64,000 bases of DNA from Massilia kyonggiensis (GCF_024756235.1 NZ_JANUGY010000001.1:496001-560000); one strand, 5' to 3'. Positions 35,498 through 44,945 are shown, numbered from the stretch's first letter. A program made the numbers and translations. Notes: generated from the sequence alone by a model not told the origin.

Positions 35498-37321
35498 ATG
35501 CCCACCCGCCTCGCCGCCCTGCTGATCGGCAGCCTCTTTCTTTCGGGCGCAGCCGCCGCGCCGGCCCCCATCGACCACGTGGACCCGCCGTTCTGGTGGA
35601 CGGGTATGCGCGACCACCGCCTGCAATTGATGGTGCACGGTCCCGCCATCGCCGACCTGGAGCCGGCCATCGCCTATCCCGGCGTGCGCATCGCGGCCGT
35701 CACGCGGGTGGCCAACCGCAACTACCTGTTCATCGACCTGGACATCGGTCCGGATACGAAGCCGGGCGACGTCGTCATCGATTTCCGCGGCGCGCATCCC
35801 ACTCGCCATACCTACCGCCTGCTGGCGCGTGCTGCCGGGTCGGCCGAACGCAACGGTTTCGGGAAGGGCGACGCGATCTACCAGTTGATGCCGGACCGCT
35901 TCGCCAACGGGGATACGAAGAACGACACCGTGCCCGGCCTCGCGGACAAGCTCGACCGCAAGCTCGGCCACGGCCGCCACGGCGGCGACATCCAGGGCAT
36001 CATCGACCATCTCGACTACATCGCGGGCATGGGGTTCACGCAGCTGTGGCCCACCCCGCTCGTCGAGAACGACATGCCGGCCGCGTCCTACCACGGCTAC
36101 GCGGCCACGGACCACTACCGGATCGACCCGCGCTACGGCAGCAACGACGACTACGTGAGGCTGTCGGCCGAAGCGCGCAAGCATGGCATCGGCGTGATCC
36201 AGGACGTCGTGCTGTCGCACATCGGCCTGAATCACTGGTGGATGAAGGACTTGCCGACGCCGGACTGGATCAACCACAACGACGGCAAGTTCGTCGCGAC
36301 GATGCACCACCGGACGGCCGTGCAGGACCCGTACGCGGCGCAGGAAGACGCGAGCAACTTCACGACGGGCTGGTTCAGCCCCGGCATGCCCGACATGAAC
36401 CAGACGAACCCGTTCGTCGCCAATTACCTCATCCAGAACAGCATCTGGTGGATCGAGTACGCGGGCCTGTCCGGCCTGCGCATCGACACGTTCGGCTATT
36501 CGGACGGCGCCTTTCTCGCGCAATACACGAAGCGCGTGCTGGGCGAGTATCCGCGCCTGAACATGGTGGGCGAGGAATGGAGCAAGCTGCCGCCTGTCGT
36601 CGCGCACTGGCAGCGCGCACCGACGTCGATGCCGAGCATGATGGACTTTCCGCTGACGGAGACGATGCGCACGGCGCTGGCCGACAAGGACAACCCCAAC
36701 GTCTTCAACGACGTGTATGAGATGCTGTCTCTGGACTATCTTTATCCAGACGCTTCGAAGCTCGTGCTGTTCGAAGGGAACCACGACATGGCGCGCCTGT
36801 TCAGCGTCGTCGGCGAAGACGCGGACCGCTGGAAGATGGACCTCGCATTCATCATGACGATGCCGCGCATCCCGCATTTCTATGTGGGCGACGAGCTCCT
36901 GATGACCAGCACCGTGGGCCGCCGCGACGACAGCAGCTACCGCCACGACTTCCCAGGCGGCTGGGCCGGCGACAAGGTCAACGCCTTCACGGGCGCGGGC
37001 CTCACGCCGCGCCAGCGCGAGGCGCAGGCCTTCGTGAAGAAGCTCGTCAACTGGCGCAAGGGCGCGGCCGTCGTGCACGACGGGAAGCTGATGCAGTACG
37101 GGCCCGAGAACAATACGTGGGTCTACTTCCGTTACAGCGGCAAGAACAAGGTCATGGTCGCTTTCAATGCGAACGCGAAGGAAGCCGTGCTGCCCGTCGG
37201 GCGCTTCCATGAGATGCTGTCCGGGGTCGCGGCCGGGACCGACGTCCTGACCGGCAAGCGTTTCGACCTGGGCAAGGAAATCCGCCTGCCCGCGAAGTCG
37301 GTCGTCATCCTCGAAATTTGA
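35498..37321 (+). CDS. Secreted cyclomaltodextrinase/neopullulanase-type GH13 enzyme
   Basis: A 607-residue enzyme with a Sec signal peptide (MPTRLAALLIGSLFLSGAAAA). Residues about 24-112 fit the Cyc-maltodextrinase N-domain (DPPFWWTGMRDHRLQLMVHG). The GH13 barrel follows with DVVLSHIG (236-243), nucleophile Asp330 in GLRIDTFGY, acid Glu359 in MVGEEW and GNHD at 427-430. A C-terminal beta domain contains RKGAAVVHDGKLMQYGPENN. It would hydrolyse cyclodextrins, maltodextrins or pullulan outside the cytoplasm. ATG 35498 has TTGGAGA upstream; an in-frame TTG 12 bp earlier is that ribosome site. It is the first gene of a three-gene operon (8-bp gap, then a 4-bp overlap). Confidence 0.92.
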   Translation: MPTRLAALLIGSLFLSGAAAAPAPIDHVDPPFWWTGMRDHRLQLMVHGPAIADLEPAIAYPGVRIAAVTRVANRNYLFIDLDIGPDTKPGDVVIDFRGAHPTRHTYRLLARAAGSAERNGFGKGDAIYQLMPDRFANGDTKNDTVPGLADKLDRKLGHGRHGGDIQGIIDHLDYIAGMGFTQLWPTPLVENDMPAASYHGYAATDHYRIDPRYGSNDDYVRLSAEARKHGIGVIQDVVLSHIGLNHWWMKDLPTPDWINHNDGKFVATMHHRTAVQDPYAAQEDASNFTTGWFSPGMPDMNQTNPFVANYLIQNSIWWIEYAGLSGLRIDTFGYSDGAFLAQYTKRVLGEYPRLNMVGEEWSKLPPVVAHWQRAPTSMPSMMDFPLTETMRTALADKDNPNVFNDVYEMLSLDYLYPDASKLVLFEGNHDMARLFSVVGEDADRWKMDLAFIMTMPRIPHFYVGDELLMTSTVGRRDDSSYRHDFPGGWAGDKVNAFTGAGLTPRQREAQAFVKKLVNWRKGAAVVHDGKLMQYGPENNTWVYFRYSGKNKVMVAFNANAKEAVLPVGRFHEMLSGVAAGTDVLTGKRFDLGKEIRLPAKSVVILEI

Positions 37322-37329
37322 ATCCAGCC

Positions 37330-40257
37330 ATGATCAAGCACACCGTTCTCGCCGTCGCCCTCTTCGCCCAATCCGTCGCCGCCATCGCGGCCGAAGCCCC
37401 GCCGCTGCGCTACGACATCTACGTGCGCGGCGCCTTCAACGGCTGGGGCACGGACAATATCCTCGTCCATCAGGGCAAGGGCATCTACCAGGCCGACATC
37501 CTCGTCAGTCCCGGCAACCACGCTTTTAAAATCGGCAGCAAGGACTGGGCCGCGGAATGGGTGGCGAATCCGGCCGCCAGCGTCAGCGTCAAGCCGGGCG
37601 ATGCGTACCCGCTCGCGACGGAAGCGGGGCCGGAAGACTATCTGTTTACGAAGAAGACGGCCACGTTCCGCTTCCGCGTCGACGTGTCCGATCCGAAGCG
37701 CCCCGTGCTGACGGTCGCGCAGATCGAGACGCCGACGGCCGCCGCAGCCGCCGATCCGCACGCGGGCGCCGGCGTGACGGCCACCCTCAGCTTCCCCACG
37801 TGGGACGGCAAGGAAGAGTCGGCACGCTTTTCCGTGCGCGATCCGCAGGCCCCGTTGCGCAGCTATGCGCATTCGACGACGATGCAGCTGCGCGACCCGG
37901 GTCCGCAAGCGACGACGTACGAGGAAGACGCGGCGCTGCCCGTCGTCCGCAGCGGCAACCTCGCGTTCGACGCGCTGTTCGCGCTGGCCGGCCACGAGAT
38001 GAAGCTGGACTCCGTGAAGGAAATCCGCGACGGTAACTACAACGGCGGCGCCGCGATCCCGTGCGACTGCTTCGAGACGGGAGAAAAGTGGCACTACGTG
38101 TGGACGCGCGACCTGTCGTATGCGGCCGACCTGGGCCTCGCCATGCTCGACCCGCAGCGCGTGCGCAATTCGCTGCTCTTCAAACTGTCCGGCTGGCGCG
38201 CGGGCGTGACGAAGGCGCCGCAGGTCGCCGGGACGCCCGACGGCCTGCAGATCGTGCAGGACACGGGCAGCGGCGGCAGCTGGCCCGTCAGCACGGACCG
38301 CATCACGTGGGCCTTCGCGGCCGAGGAGGTCCTGAAGACGCTGCCCGCCGGCGAGCGCGCGGCCTTCGCGGCACAGGCCCTGCGCGCACTGGCGAACACG
38401 ATCGAGAACGACCGCATCGCCGCGTTCGACAAGACGACGGGCCTGTACACGGGCGAGGAATCCTTCCTCGACTGGCGCGACCAGACGTACGCGAAGTGGA
38501 TCACCGACGACCTGGCATCGATGGCCAGCTCGAAAGCCCTGTCGACCAACGTCGGCCACTACAAGGCGCTCACGCTCGCGGCGCAACTGGCGCGCGAACA
38601 GGGCGATAAAGCCCGCGCCAGGCGCTACGAGGACTGGGCGCGCGACCTGAAACGCGCGATCAACACGCGCCTGTGGCTGGACGACGCCGGCATGTACAGC
38701 AGCCTCACGGCCCCGCATTTCGACGGCGCGCCGCTGCACAAGTTCGACTGGCTGGGACAGTCGCTCGCCATCGTCACCGGCGTCGCGGACGGCGCGCGGA
38801 CACAGAAGATCCTGGCCAGCTATCCGCACGGCCCGATGGGCGCGCCCGTCATCTGGCCGCAGCAGCAGGACCTGCCCGTCTACCACAACCGCGCGATGTG
38901 GCCGTTCGTCACCGGGTACGGCCTGCGCGCCGCCATCGCGGGCCGCAACGTCGCGGTGGCCGATGCGGCGTACGACACGCTGATGCGCGGTGCGGCGCTG
39001 AACCTGTCGAACATGGAAAACCTGGAATGGCTGTCCGGCCAGCCGCTGCTGCTGGACGAGGCGCATCCGAACCTGATCGGCCCCGTCATCAACTCGAAGC
39101 GCCAGCTGTGGTCGGTGGGCGCCTACCTCGGCATGGTGATCCGCGACGTGTTCGGCGTCTCCACGACGCAGGGCGGCATCGACGTGAAACCGTTCGTGAC
39201 GGCGAAGCTGCGCGGCGGCGTGTTCGCGGCCGGCGACAGCATCGCGCTGTACAACCTGCGCCTGCAGGGCCGCGCCGTCAATGTGAAACTGCGGTTGCCG
39301 CCCGTGCCGGCGGCCGGTACGAACGGCTACTACGCCGTCGAACGCATCCTCGTCGACGGCAAGCCGGCCGGCAACAGCATCCCGTGGAGCGCGCTGGATG
39401 CGCACAGCGACATCGAGGTCCAGCTGGGCAAGCTGGTCGAAGGCGCCACGGCCATCCGCCGCGTGAACGCCGATCCGTACGCGGAAACGCCGGCCGTGTT
39501 CGGGCCGCGCGAACCGCGCATCGACGGCGTAGCGCGCGCGGGCGGCACGACGACGGTGACGATCGCGCCGGCCGACCAGCAGGCCGGCATCACGTACAAC
39601 GTCTACCGCGACGGCAAGCTGGTGGCATCGAACGTGCCAGCCGGTGCGTGGACCGATCGTACGAAGGGTGATGCAGCGTGCTACGCCGCCGAAGCGCAAT
39701 ACACGGCGTCCGGCAACCGCAGCCACCACAGCGTGCCCCGCTGCGCAGGCGCCAGCGTGGCGATCGCCGCAACCGACCCGCGCATGGACTCCAGCGTGGC
39801 CATCGCGCCCGCCAACGCGCGCTTCGCCGAACCGCATCTCGCCAACTGGGGCCAGCCGGCCGACCGCTTCGCGGTGCGCGACGTGCGCGTGCCGCAAGCC
39901 GGCGACTACGCCGTGCAGGTCCGCTATCACAACGGCGCCAACCAGATCAATCTGGGCATCAGCGGTGGCGTAAAATGGCTGGCGCTCAAGGATGAGTCGG
40001 GCAAGATCGTCGCGCAGGGCGTCGTGCAGCTGCCGCACGCGCGCATCGAGAAGGCGAACACCCCGACCGTGTATTCGACCCCGCTGGCCGCGCGCCTGAA
40101 GGCGAACGTGGCGTACCGGATCGAGATGAGCGACTTCTACAACATGAGTTATCTGGACAGCAACCGCAGCTTCAGCGCGGCCGGCGGCGTCGACGGCCCG
40201 TCGAACCGCTTCGACATCTACGGCGTGCGGCTGCTGCGTACCAACGGAACGAAATGA
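37330..40257 (+). CDS. Secreted six-hairpin glycosidase (glucoamylase/GH15-like) with beta-sandwich domains
   Basis: A 975-residue exported protein (signal MIKHTVLAVALFAQSVAAIAA). Residues about 25-110 form a starch-binding-like beta-sandwich (IYVRGAFNGWGTDN, GNHAFKIGS). The central region is an alpha/alpha six-barrel: CDCFETGEKWHYVWTRDLSY (near 245-264), GSWPVSTDRITWAF, ESFLDWRDQTYAKW, LPVYHNRAMWPF and SKRQLWSVGAYLGMV. These are hallmarks of glucoamylase or amylo-alpha-1,6-glucosidase-like enzymes. The last 200 residues look like a carbohydrate-binding module (YAVQVRYHNGANQINLGISG). It probably releases glucose from maltodextrin ends. Exact GH family not certain. It is coupled by an ATGA overlap to the esterase. 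Confidence 0.85.
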   Translation: MIKHTVLAVALFAQSVAAIAAEAPPLRYDIYVRGAFNGWGTDNILVHQGKGIYQADILVSPGNHAFKIGSKDWAAEWVANPAASVSVKPGDAYPLATEAGPEDYLFTKKTATFRFRVDVSDPKRPVLTVAQIETPTAAAAADPHAGAGVTATLSFPTWDGKEESARFSVRDPQAPLRSYAHSTTMQLRDPGPQATTYEEDAALPVVRSGNLAFDALFALAGHEMKLDSVKEIRDGNYNGGAAIPCDCFETGEKWHYVWTRDLSYAADLGLAMLDPQRVRNSLLFKLSGWRAGVTKAPQVAGTPDGLQIVQDTGSGGSWPVSTDRITWAFAAEEVLKTLPAGERAAFAAQALRALANTIENDRIAAFDKTTGLYTGEESFLDWRDQTYAKWITDDLASMASSKALSTNVGHYKALTLAAQLAREQGDKARARRYEDWARDLKRAINTRLWLDDAGMYSSLTAPHFDGAPLHKFDWLGQSLAIVTGVADGARTQKILASYPHGPMGAPVIWPQQQDLPVYHNRAMWPFVTGYGLRAAIAGRNVAVADAAYDTLMRGAALNLSNMENLEWLSGQPLLLDEAHPNLIGPVINSKRQLWSVGAYLGMVIRDVFGVSTTQGGIDVKPFVTAKLRGGVFAAGDSIALYNLRLQGRAVNVKLRLPPVPAAGTNGYYAVERILVDGKPAGNSIPWSALDAHSDIEVQLGKLVEGATAIRRVNADPYAETPAVFGPREPRIDGVARAGGTTTVTIAPADQQAGITYNVYRDGKLVASNVPAGAWTDRTKGDAACYAAEAQYTASGNRSHHSVPRCAGASVAIAATDPRMDSSVAIAPANARFAEPHLANWGQPADRFAVRDVRVPQAGDYAVQVRYHNGANQINLGISGGVKWLALKDESGKIVAQGVVQLPHARIEKANTPTVYSTPLAARLKANVAYRIEMSDFYNMSYLDSNRSFSAAGGVDGPSNRFDIYGVRLLRTNGTK

Positions 40258-41330
40258 TGAAACGAATCGCAATCGCGGCCGCCGCCACCTTGATGCTGGC
40301 GCAGGCCCACGCCACCACGGTGCGCATCCACTACGCGGCCGGCAAGGACGGCATCCAGGTCCGCGCCGACAAGGGCGCGGCCGGCTGGTCGCAGGGCGTG
40401 CCCGCGAAGCCGGAAGGTGGTCCGCTGAACGTGTGGACGTTCACGTGGCCGGACGCACTGGGCGACATCCAGATGAAGCCCACGCTGGGCGCGGACAAGG
40501 TGTCGATCGGCGGCGTATATAAACTCCCGGCCGGCAGCACGCTCGACATCTACCCGTTCTTCGGCCCGCCGTTCGGCAAGGTGACGATCGTGAAGGATGT
40601 CGCGTCGCCGCAGCTGGGCAACAAGCGCGCGCTGCGCATTTATCTCCCGCCCAGCTACAACGAGAACGCGGCGAAGCGCTACCCCGTGCTGTACATGCAC
40701 GACGGCCAGAACCTGTTCGATGCGAAGACGGCATCGTACGGTGTCGAATGGGGCATCGACGAGACGATCAACCGCCTCGTCGCGACGGGCGTGATGGACG
40801 AGGTGATCGTCGTCGGCATCGACAACACGCCGGAGCGCATCCCCGAATACACGCCCTGCTGCGACCCGAAATACGGCGGCGGCAAGCTGAATGCGTACGA
40901 CGCGTTCATCGTCGAGACGGTGAAGCCGTACGTCGACCGCACGTACCGCACCCTGCCCGGCAAGGACACGACGGCGATCATGGGCTCCTCGCTGGGCGGT
41001 CTCGCCTCCGTGCTGATCGCGCAGCGCCATCCGGACATCTTCTCGAAGGCGGCTGGCGTCTCCAGCTCCTTCTGGTGGAACAACGGGGCGCTGCTGGCGA
41101 AGGTGCCGGACCGCGTGCCCGTGAAGTTCTACCTCGACGCCGGCACGCGCGACGACGGCCTGGACGACACGACGAAGATGCGCGATGCCATGCTGGCCAA
41201 GGGTTATCGCGACAGCGAAGACCTGATGTTCTACAAGGCCGAGGGGGCGCGCCACAACGAGGCGTCGTGGGCCGCGCGCGTGGACAAGCCGCTGACCTGG
41301 TTCTTCCCGTGGGGTTCGGCGCGGCAGTGA
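40254..41330 (+). CDS. Secreted esterase (EsteraseD/Fes family) with N-terminal beta-sandwich
   Basis: A 358-residue protein with a signal peptide (MMKRIAIAAAATLMLAQAHA). Residues about 21-105 are a beta-sandwich resembling starch-binding modules, followed by a PF00756-type alpha/beta hydrolase: YMHDGQNLFD, nucleophile Ser246 in IMGSSLGGLAS, acid in LDAGTRDDG and His in GARHNEASW. The start overlaps the glycosidase stop as ATGA; a second ATG follows immediately. Placement in an alpha-glucan operon suggests it removes acyl groups from substituted starch or maltodextrin, or that it is an inactive-substrate binder. This role is inference; the fold and catalytic residues are visible. Confidence 0.87.
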   Translation: MMKRIAIAAAATLMLAQAHATTVRIHYAAGKDGIQVRADKGAAGWSQGVPAKPEGGPLNVWTFTWPDALGDIQMKPTLGADKVSIGGVYKLPAGSTLDIYPFFGPPFGKVTIVKDVASPQLGNKRALRIYLPPSYNENAAKRYPVLYMHDGQNLFDAKTASYGVEWGIDETINRLVATGVMDEVIVVGIDNTPERIPEYTPCCDPKYGGGKLNAYDAFIVETVKPYVDRTYRTLPGKDTTAIMGSSLGGLASVLIAQRHPDIFSKAAGVSSSFWWNNGALLAKVPDRVPVKFYLDAGTRDDGLDDTTKMRDAMLAKGYRDSEDLMFYKAEGARHNEASWAARVDKPLTWFFPWGSARQ

Positions 41331-41339
41331 GGCGGCCGG

Positions 41340-41852
41340 TCAGACATCGAGGCTGTACAGATTGCTGCCGGCATCCCCCGGTACGAGGTGGACGAACCGT
41401 TCGAAGCGCATGCCCATCTTGCGCAGCAGCCCGTTCGACGCGAGGTTGTTGGGCGACGTGATGGCCAGCACGCGCTTCAGGCCCAGCGCGGGCGCGAGGG
41501 CCAGCACGGCCATGCCGGCCTCGTACGCATAGCCGCGGCCGCAGTACGGCGCCAGGTAGGCATAGCCGATATCGACGCCGTCCAGCGTCTCGCGCTTGAT
41601 CAGGCCGCACATGCCGATGGGCGCGCCGCCGTCCTTCGTCTCGACGACGTACAGCGAGTGGCCGCGCATGGCCTGCATCGCGATCGGGCCGTCGAGCAGG
41701 GCCTGCACGGCGTCCTCGCGCGTGCGGATGCCGCGGTCGCCGATGTGCTCCAGGAAGCCGGGATCGTTGACGAGCGCGAGATAGAAATCGGCGTCGTCGA
41801 GGTCTGCCGTGCGCAGGCGCAGGCGCGGGGTCGCGAGGATATCCGCCGGCAT
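41340..41852 (-). CDS. GNAT N-acetyltransferase (RimJ/RimL type)
   Basis: A 170-residue GNAT-fold acetyltransferase. It starts with LATPRLRLRTADLDDADFYLALVNDP, typical of the RimJ/RimL-like Acetyltransf_3 family. The acetyl-CoA loop is present as YLAPYCGRGYAYEAGMAVL, followed by ITSPNNLASNGLLRKMGM. Substrate unknown; relatives acetylate ribosomal-protein N-termini or small amines. ATG 41852 overlaps the stop of the preceding GNAT gene by 1-4 bp, so the pair is translationally coupled. It converges with the esterase gene with a 9-bp gap. Confidence 0.88.
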   Translation of the reverse strand: MPADILATPRLRLRTADLDDADFYLALVNDPGFLEHIGDRGIRTREDAVQALLDGPIAMQAMRGHSLYVVETKDGGAPIGMCGLIKRETLDGVDIGYAYLAPYCGRGYAYEAGMAVLALAPALGLKRVLAITSPNNLASNGLLRKMGMRFERFVHLVPGDAGSNLYSLDV

Positions 41853-42382
41853 CAGTCTTCTTCCGGCAGCGGCCAGCGCGCGGGGTCTTCCAGCAGCTTG
41901 TACATCACGTACGCATCGACGTAGCCGAGCCGGCGGTGGCGGTACGCCTTCGGCAGGGTGCCGACGATGGAGAAGCCGAGCCGTTTCCACAAGTGGATCG
42001 CGGGATTGTTCGTGCTGACGACGAAGTTGAACTGCATGGCCAGATAGCCCTGGCGCCGGGCCTCGCCAATGCTGTGCTCGCCGAGCAGGTGCCCCACGCC
42101 GACGCCCTGCGCGTTCGGACTGACCATGTACGATGCATTGGCGACGTGCGCCCCGCGTCCCACGTGGTTCGGCTGCAGCTTGTACATCCCGAGGATCCGC
42201 TCCTCGCCGCGCACCGCGACATAGGTCGACGCCTCGGGCGCGAACCAGTAATCGTAGGTGTCTTCGCGGCTCGTGCCGGCGTCCTGGGCATAGGTCTCGC
42301 CCTCGGCCGCATGCGCCTGGAAAATGGTCCACATAGCATTGAAATCAGTTTCAGTAGCGGGACGAATCTGGATATCTTTCAC
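41852..42382 (-). CDS. GNAT N-acetyltransferase
   Basis: A 176-residue GNAT-family protein. The N-terminal IQIRPATETDFNAMWTIFQA and the acetyl-CoA motif MVSPNAQGVGVGHLLGEHSI are clear, as is NNPAIHLWKRLGFSIVGTLP. I chose GTG 42382 because homologous proteins start just before the IRPATxxD motif; the ORF extends 11 codons upstream to a TTG. Substrate unknown. It is the first of two coupled acetyltransferase genes. The 130-bp gap upstream to the amidohydrolase stop presumably holds their promoter. Confidence 0.87.
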   Translation of the reverse strand: MKDIQIRPATETDFNAMWTIFQAHAAEGETYAQDAGTSREDTYDYWFAPEASTYVAVRGEERILGMYKLQPNHVGRGAHVANASYMVSPNAQGVGVGHLLGEHSIGEARRQGYLAMQFNFVVSTNNPAIHLWKRLGFSIVGTLPKAYRHRRLGYVDAYVMYKLLEDPARWPLPEED

Positions 42383-42512
42383 TGCGTGACCTGCTGAGAC
42401 GTATCGAAAGCGCAAGATTCTACCTTGGCTTTCGGGTGCACGACTGCCGATCCGGTAACCGGACGTAGAAAATTTCCGCTGAATAAAGGTAGGAAAGACT
42501 TCGTGCCGCCCG

Positions 42513-43802
42513 TTACTGCCCTGCTCGCTTTAATCGTTCCAGCCGGAAATCAACCGTCGCCGGGCGGCCCGGCAGACGCAGGGTCGCGCGCGCCGGCGGC
42601 GCCTCGCTGATCACCTCGCCGGCGCGCAGCACGAGCCGGCGCGCGGCACGCAGGCGGATCGCTTCGACGGGGTCGCCCGCATCGAGCCAGACGAGGTCCG
42701 CCCGGCAACCGGGCGCGATGCCATAGCCCTGCAAGCCGAGGATGCGCGCGGGTGTTGCCGTGACGGCCTGGAAGCACTGGCGCATCGCGGCCTGGCCCGT
42801 CATCTGCGCGACGTGCAGGCCCATGTGCGCGACTTCCAGCATGTCGCCGGAACCGAGGCCGTACCACGGATCCATCACGCAATCGTGGCCGAACGCCACG
42901 GGCACGCCCGCCGCCAGCAGTTCCGGCACGCGCGTCATGCCGCGCCGCTTCGGGTACGTGTCGTAGCGGCCCTGCAAGGTGATGTTGATGAGGGGATTTG
43001 CGATCGCGGCCACGCCCGATTCCGCCATCAGCGGCAGCAGCTTGCTCACATAATAGTTGTCCATGGAATGCATCGACGTCAGGTGCGAGCCCGCGACGCG
43101 GCCTTGCAAGCCCAGGCGCAGCGTCTCCGCCGCAAGCGTCTCGATATGGCGCGACAGGGGATCGTCGCTTTCGTCACAATGCATGTCGACCATGAGACCC
43201 TGCTCCGCCGCGAATTCGCACAGCAGGCGCACGGATTCGGCGCCGTCGGCCATCGTGCGTTCGAAATGCGGGATGCCGCCGACGACGTCCACGCCCATGC
43301 CGATGGCGCGCTTGAGGTTGGCGAACGCCGTCTTGCTGCGCAGCAGGCCATCCTGCGGGAACGCGACGAGCTGCAAATCGATGTACGGTGCCACGCGGCG
43401 CTTGACGTCGAGCAGCGCTTCCACGGCCAGCAACCGGTCATCGCAGACGTCGACGTGGGTGCGGATCGCCAGCAGCCCCCGCGCCACGGCCCAGTCGCAA
43501 TACTGCAACGCCCGTTCGACGAGCGCCTCCTGCGCCAGTTGCGGCTTCAGCTCGCCCCACAGCGCGATGCCTTCCAGTAAGGTGCCGGATTCGTTCACGC
43601 GCGGCAGGCCATAGCTGAGCGTCGCGTCCATGTGGAAATGGGCGTCGACGAACGGCGGCGTCACGAGGTCGCCGCCCACGTCGATCTCGCGCGCGCCACG
43701 TTGCGGCAAGGCAGGCTCGACAGCAGCGATGGTGCCGCCGGCGATGGCGATGTCGACCTGGCGGCCATCGGCCAGGGTGGCGTTGCGAAGAACGAGATCC
43801 AT
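42513..43802 (-). CDS. codA: Cytosine deaminase-like amidohydrolase
   Basis: A 429-residue metal-dependent hydrolase of the CodA type, converting cytosine to uracil in pyrimidine salvage. Metal ligands are visible: HFH at 55-57 in VDAHFHMDATLSYG, MVDMHCDESDD (His and the catalytic Glu), GSHLTSMHS and GHDCVMDPWYGLG (Asp). The C-terminal GIAPGCRADLVWLDAGDPVEAIRLRA is standard for the family. E. coli CodA is 427 residues. No codB permease is adjacent, and related amidohydrolases act on other cyclic amidines, so the substrate assignment is good but not certain. Confidence 0.85.
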   Translation of the reverse strand: MDLVLRNATLADGRQVDIAIAGGTIAAVEPALPQRGAREIDVGGDLVTPPFVDAHFHMDATLSYGLPRVNESGTLLEGIALWGELKPQLAQEALVERALQYCDWAVARGLLAIRTHVDVCDDRLLAVEALLDVKRRVAPYIDLQLVAFPQDGLLRSKTAFANLKRAIGMGVDVVGGIPHFERTMADGAESVRLLCEFAAEQGLMVDMHCDESDDPLSRHIETLAAETLRLGLQGRVAGSHLTSMHSMDNYYVSKLLPLMAESGVAAIANPLINITLQGRYDTYPKRRGMTRVPELLAAGVPVAFGHDCVMDPWYGLGSGDMLEVAHMGLHVAQMTGQAAMRQCFQAVTATPARILGLQGYGIAPGCRADLVWLDAGDPVEAIRLRAARRLVLRAGEVISEAPPARATLRLPGRPATVDFRLERLKRAGQ

Positions 43803-43859
43803 TCGCGGGACTCCTGATGATCATGACACCATCAGATTACCACGATGGTTATTCTGTCA

Positions 43860-43873
43860 ATGATATATATCAA
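43860..43873. promoter_or_regulatory. FNR/CRP-like palindrome upstream of phasin gene
   Basis: ATGATATATATCAA contains the perfect 12-bp palindrome TGATATATATCA and matches the FNR/ANR pattern TTGAT-N4-ATCAA at 9 of 10 defined positions. It lies in the 210-bp gap between the divergent cytosine deaminase-like and phasin genes, 139 bp before the phasin start. Assignment is by pattern only. Confidence 0.4.
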
Positions 43874-44012
43874 ACCACAATGCTGCACCGCAAGATTTCC
43901 TTGCAAAAACAACATAGAATTCTCTTTTCATCCCGCATGAACCCCTTTACACTAGACTTATTGCAGTGCGTCATAAACCGTATGGTTACAACCTGAAAGA
44001 CAAGGAACCCAG

Positions 44013-44843
44013 ATGACTTCACTCTCCGAACAGTTGTCCGCCGTCCGCAAGTCCCAATGGGAAGCCCAGCTCGACGTGTTCCGGGCATTGAGCAAGCGCG
44101 CACTCGACAGTGCCGAACAGCTGATTGCGCTCAATATGAAAACCTCCCGCGCGTCGGTCGAACAAGCCACGGGAACCTTCAAGCAATTGCTCGAAATCAC
44201 CAATCCGCGTGACCTGATCGCCATCGGCTCGACGGCCCAGGGCCAGTGGCAGCAATTCTTCTCCTACGGCCGCGAGCTGCTGGGCATCGCCGCCGGTACG
44301 CACGAGCGCACGTGGAGCACGCAGGCGCCGCTGCAACTGGTGCCCGCCGCGACGGCGAACGTCCCGACGTCCGTGCCGCAGATCCTCGAGCAGGCCGCCA
44401 TCGCGACGGCCGAAGCCACCACCGTGAACAGCGAGATCGCCCGCGCCGCGGCCGACACCGGCAGCGCGCTGGCCGAAGCGGCGCTGGATGCGGGCAAGCA
44501 GGCCGTCGCGCCGGCTGCACCGCAGGCCGAGCCGCCGGCGCCCGAGCCGATCACGACCACCGTGACCGAAGCGGTCTCCGCGGAACCGGAAGCCCCGGCC
44601 GCCGATCCGGTCGAAACGGCCATCGCCGACGAGGTGCCGCCCGCCAAGGCCAAGCCGCTCGCGAAAGCGCTGAACAAGGTCGCACCGAAGCCGGCCGCCG
44701 CCGAGCATCCGATCGCATCGACCGTGCCGCTGGAAGCGGGTCCGCACGTGGAACTGCCGATCGTCACGCCGACCGAGAGCACGCCGCCGTTGCGCGTCGT
44801 GACCCACGGCGGCAAGACGTCGCGCACGCCGCGCAAGAAGTAA
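44013..44843 (+). CDS. Phasin family protein
   Basis: A 276-residue polyhydroxyalkanoate granule-associated protein. Residues 1-110 match the phasin_2 pattern: EQLSAVRKSQWEAQLDVFRALSKRALDSAEQL, NMKTSRASVEQATGTFKQLL and GQWQQFFSYGRELL, an amphipathic helical region that would coat the granule. The rest is long, Ala/Pro/Glu-rich and probably disordered, ending in a basic GGKTSRTPRKK. That makes it longer than the usual 180-190-residue phasin. It is monocistronic, followed by a terminator at 44887. No PHA synthase lies in the window. Confidence 0.9.
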   Translation: MTSLSEQLSAVRKSQWEAQLDVFRALSKRALDSAEQLIALNMKTSRASVEQATGTFKQLLEITNPRDLIAIGSTAQGQWQQFFSYGRELLGIAAGTHERTWSTQAPLQLVPAATANVPTSVPQILEQAAIATAEATTVNSEIARAAADTGSALAEAALDAGKQAVAPAAPQAEPPAPEPITTTVTEAVSAEPEAPAADPVETAIADEVPPAKAKPLAKALNKVAPKPAAAEHPIASTVPLEAGPHVELPIVTPTESTPPLRVVTHGGKTSRTPRKK

Positions 44844-44886
44844 CGGCGGCACGGCACCTGCAAGGGTGCTGTAAAACTAGTAAATT

Positions 44887-44915
44887 AGCGGGCCTTGGCC
44901 CGCTTTTTCTTTTTT
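44887..44915 (+). terminator. Rho-independent terminator after phasin gene
   Basis: AGCGGGCC (44887-44894) and GGCCCGCT (44897-44904) can pair; with a realistic loop this gives about a 6-bp GC stem with loop CCTTGG. It is followed by TTTTTCTTTTTT. It lies 44 bp after the phasin stop and before the ABC exporter start at 44946. Confidence 0.88.
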
Positions 44916-44945
44916 CACTCACCAACAACAAGAACAGGATCTTCA

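Noticed and set aside
37132..40272. Long open frame on the minus strand (over 1000 codons) opposite the six-hairpin glycosidase
   Set aside because: The plus strand encodes a protein with signal peptide and clear glycosidase motifs. The minus frame is Arg/His/Ala/Val-rich with no domain, a typical mirror frame of high-GC coding sequence.
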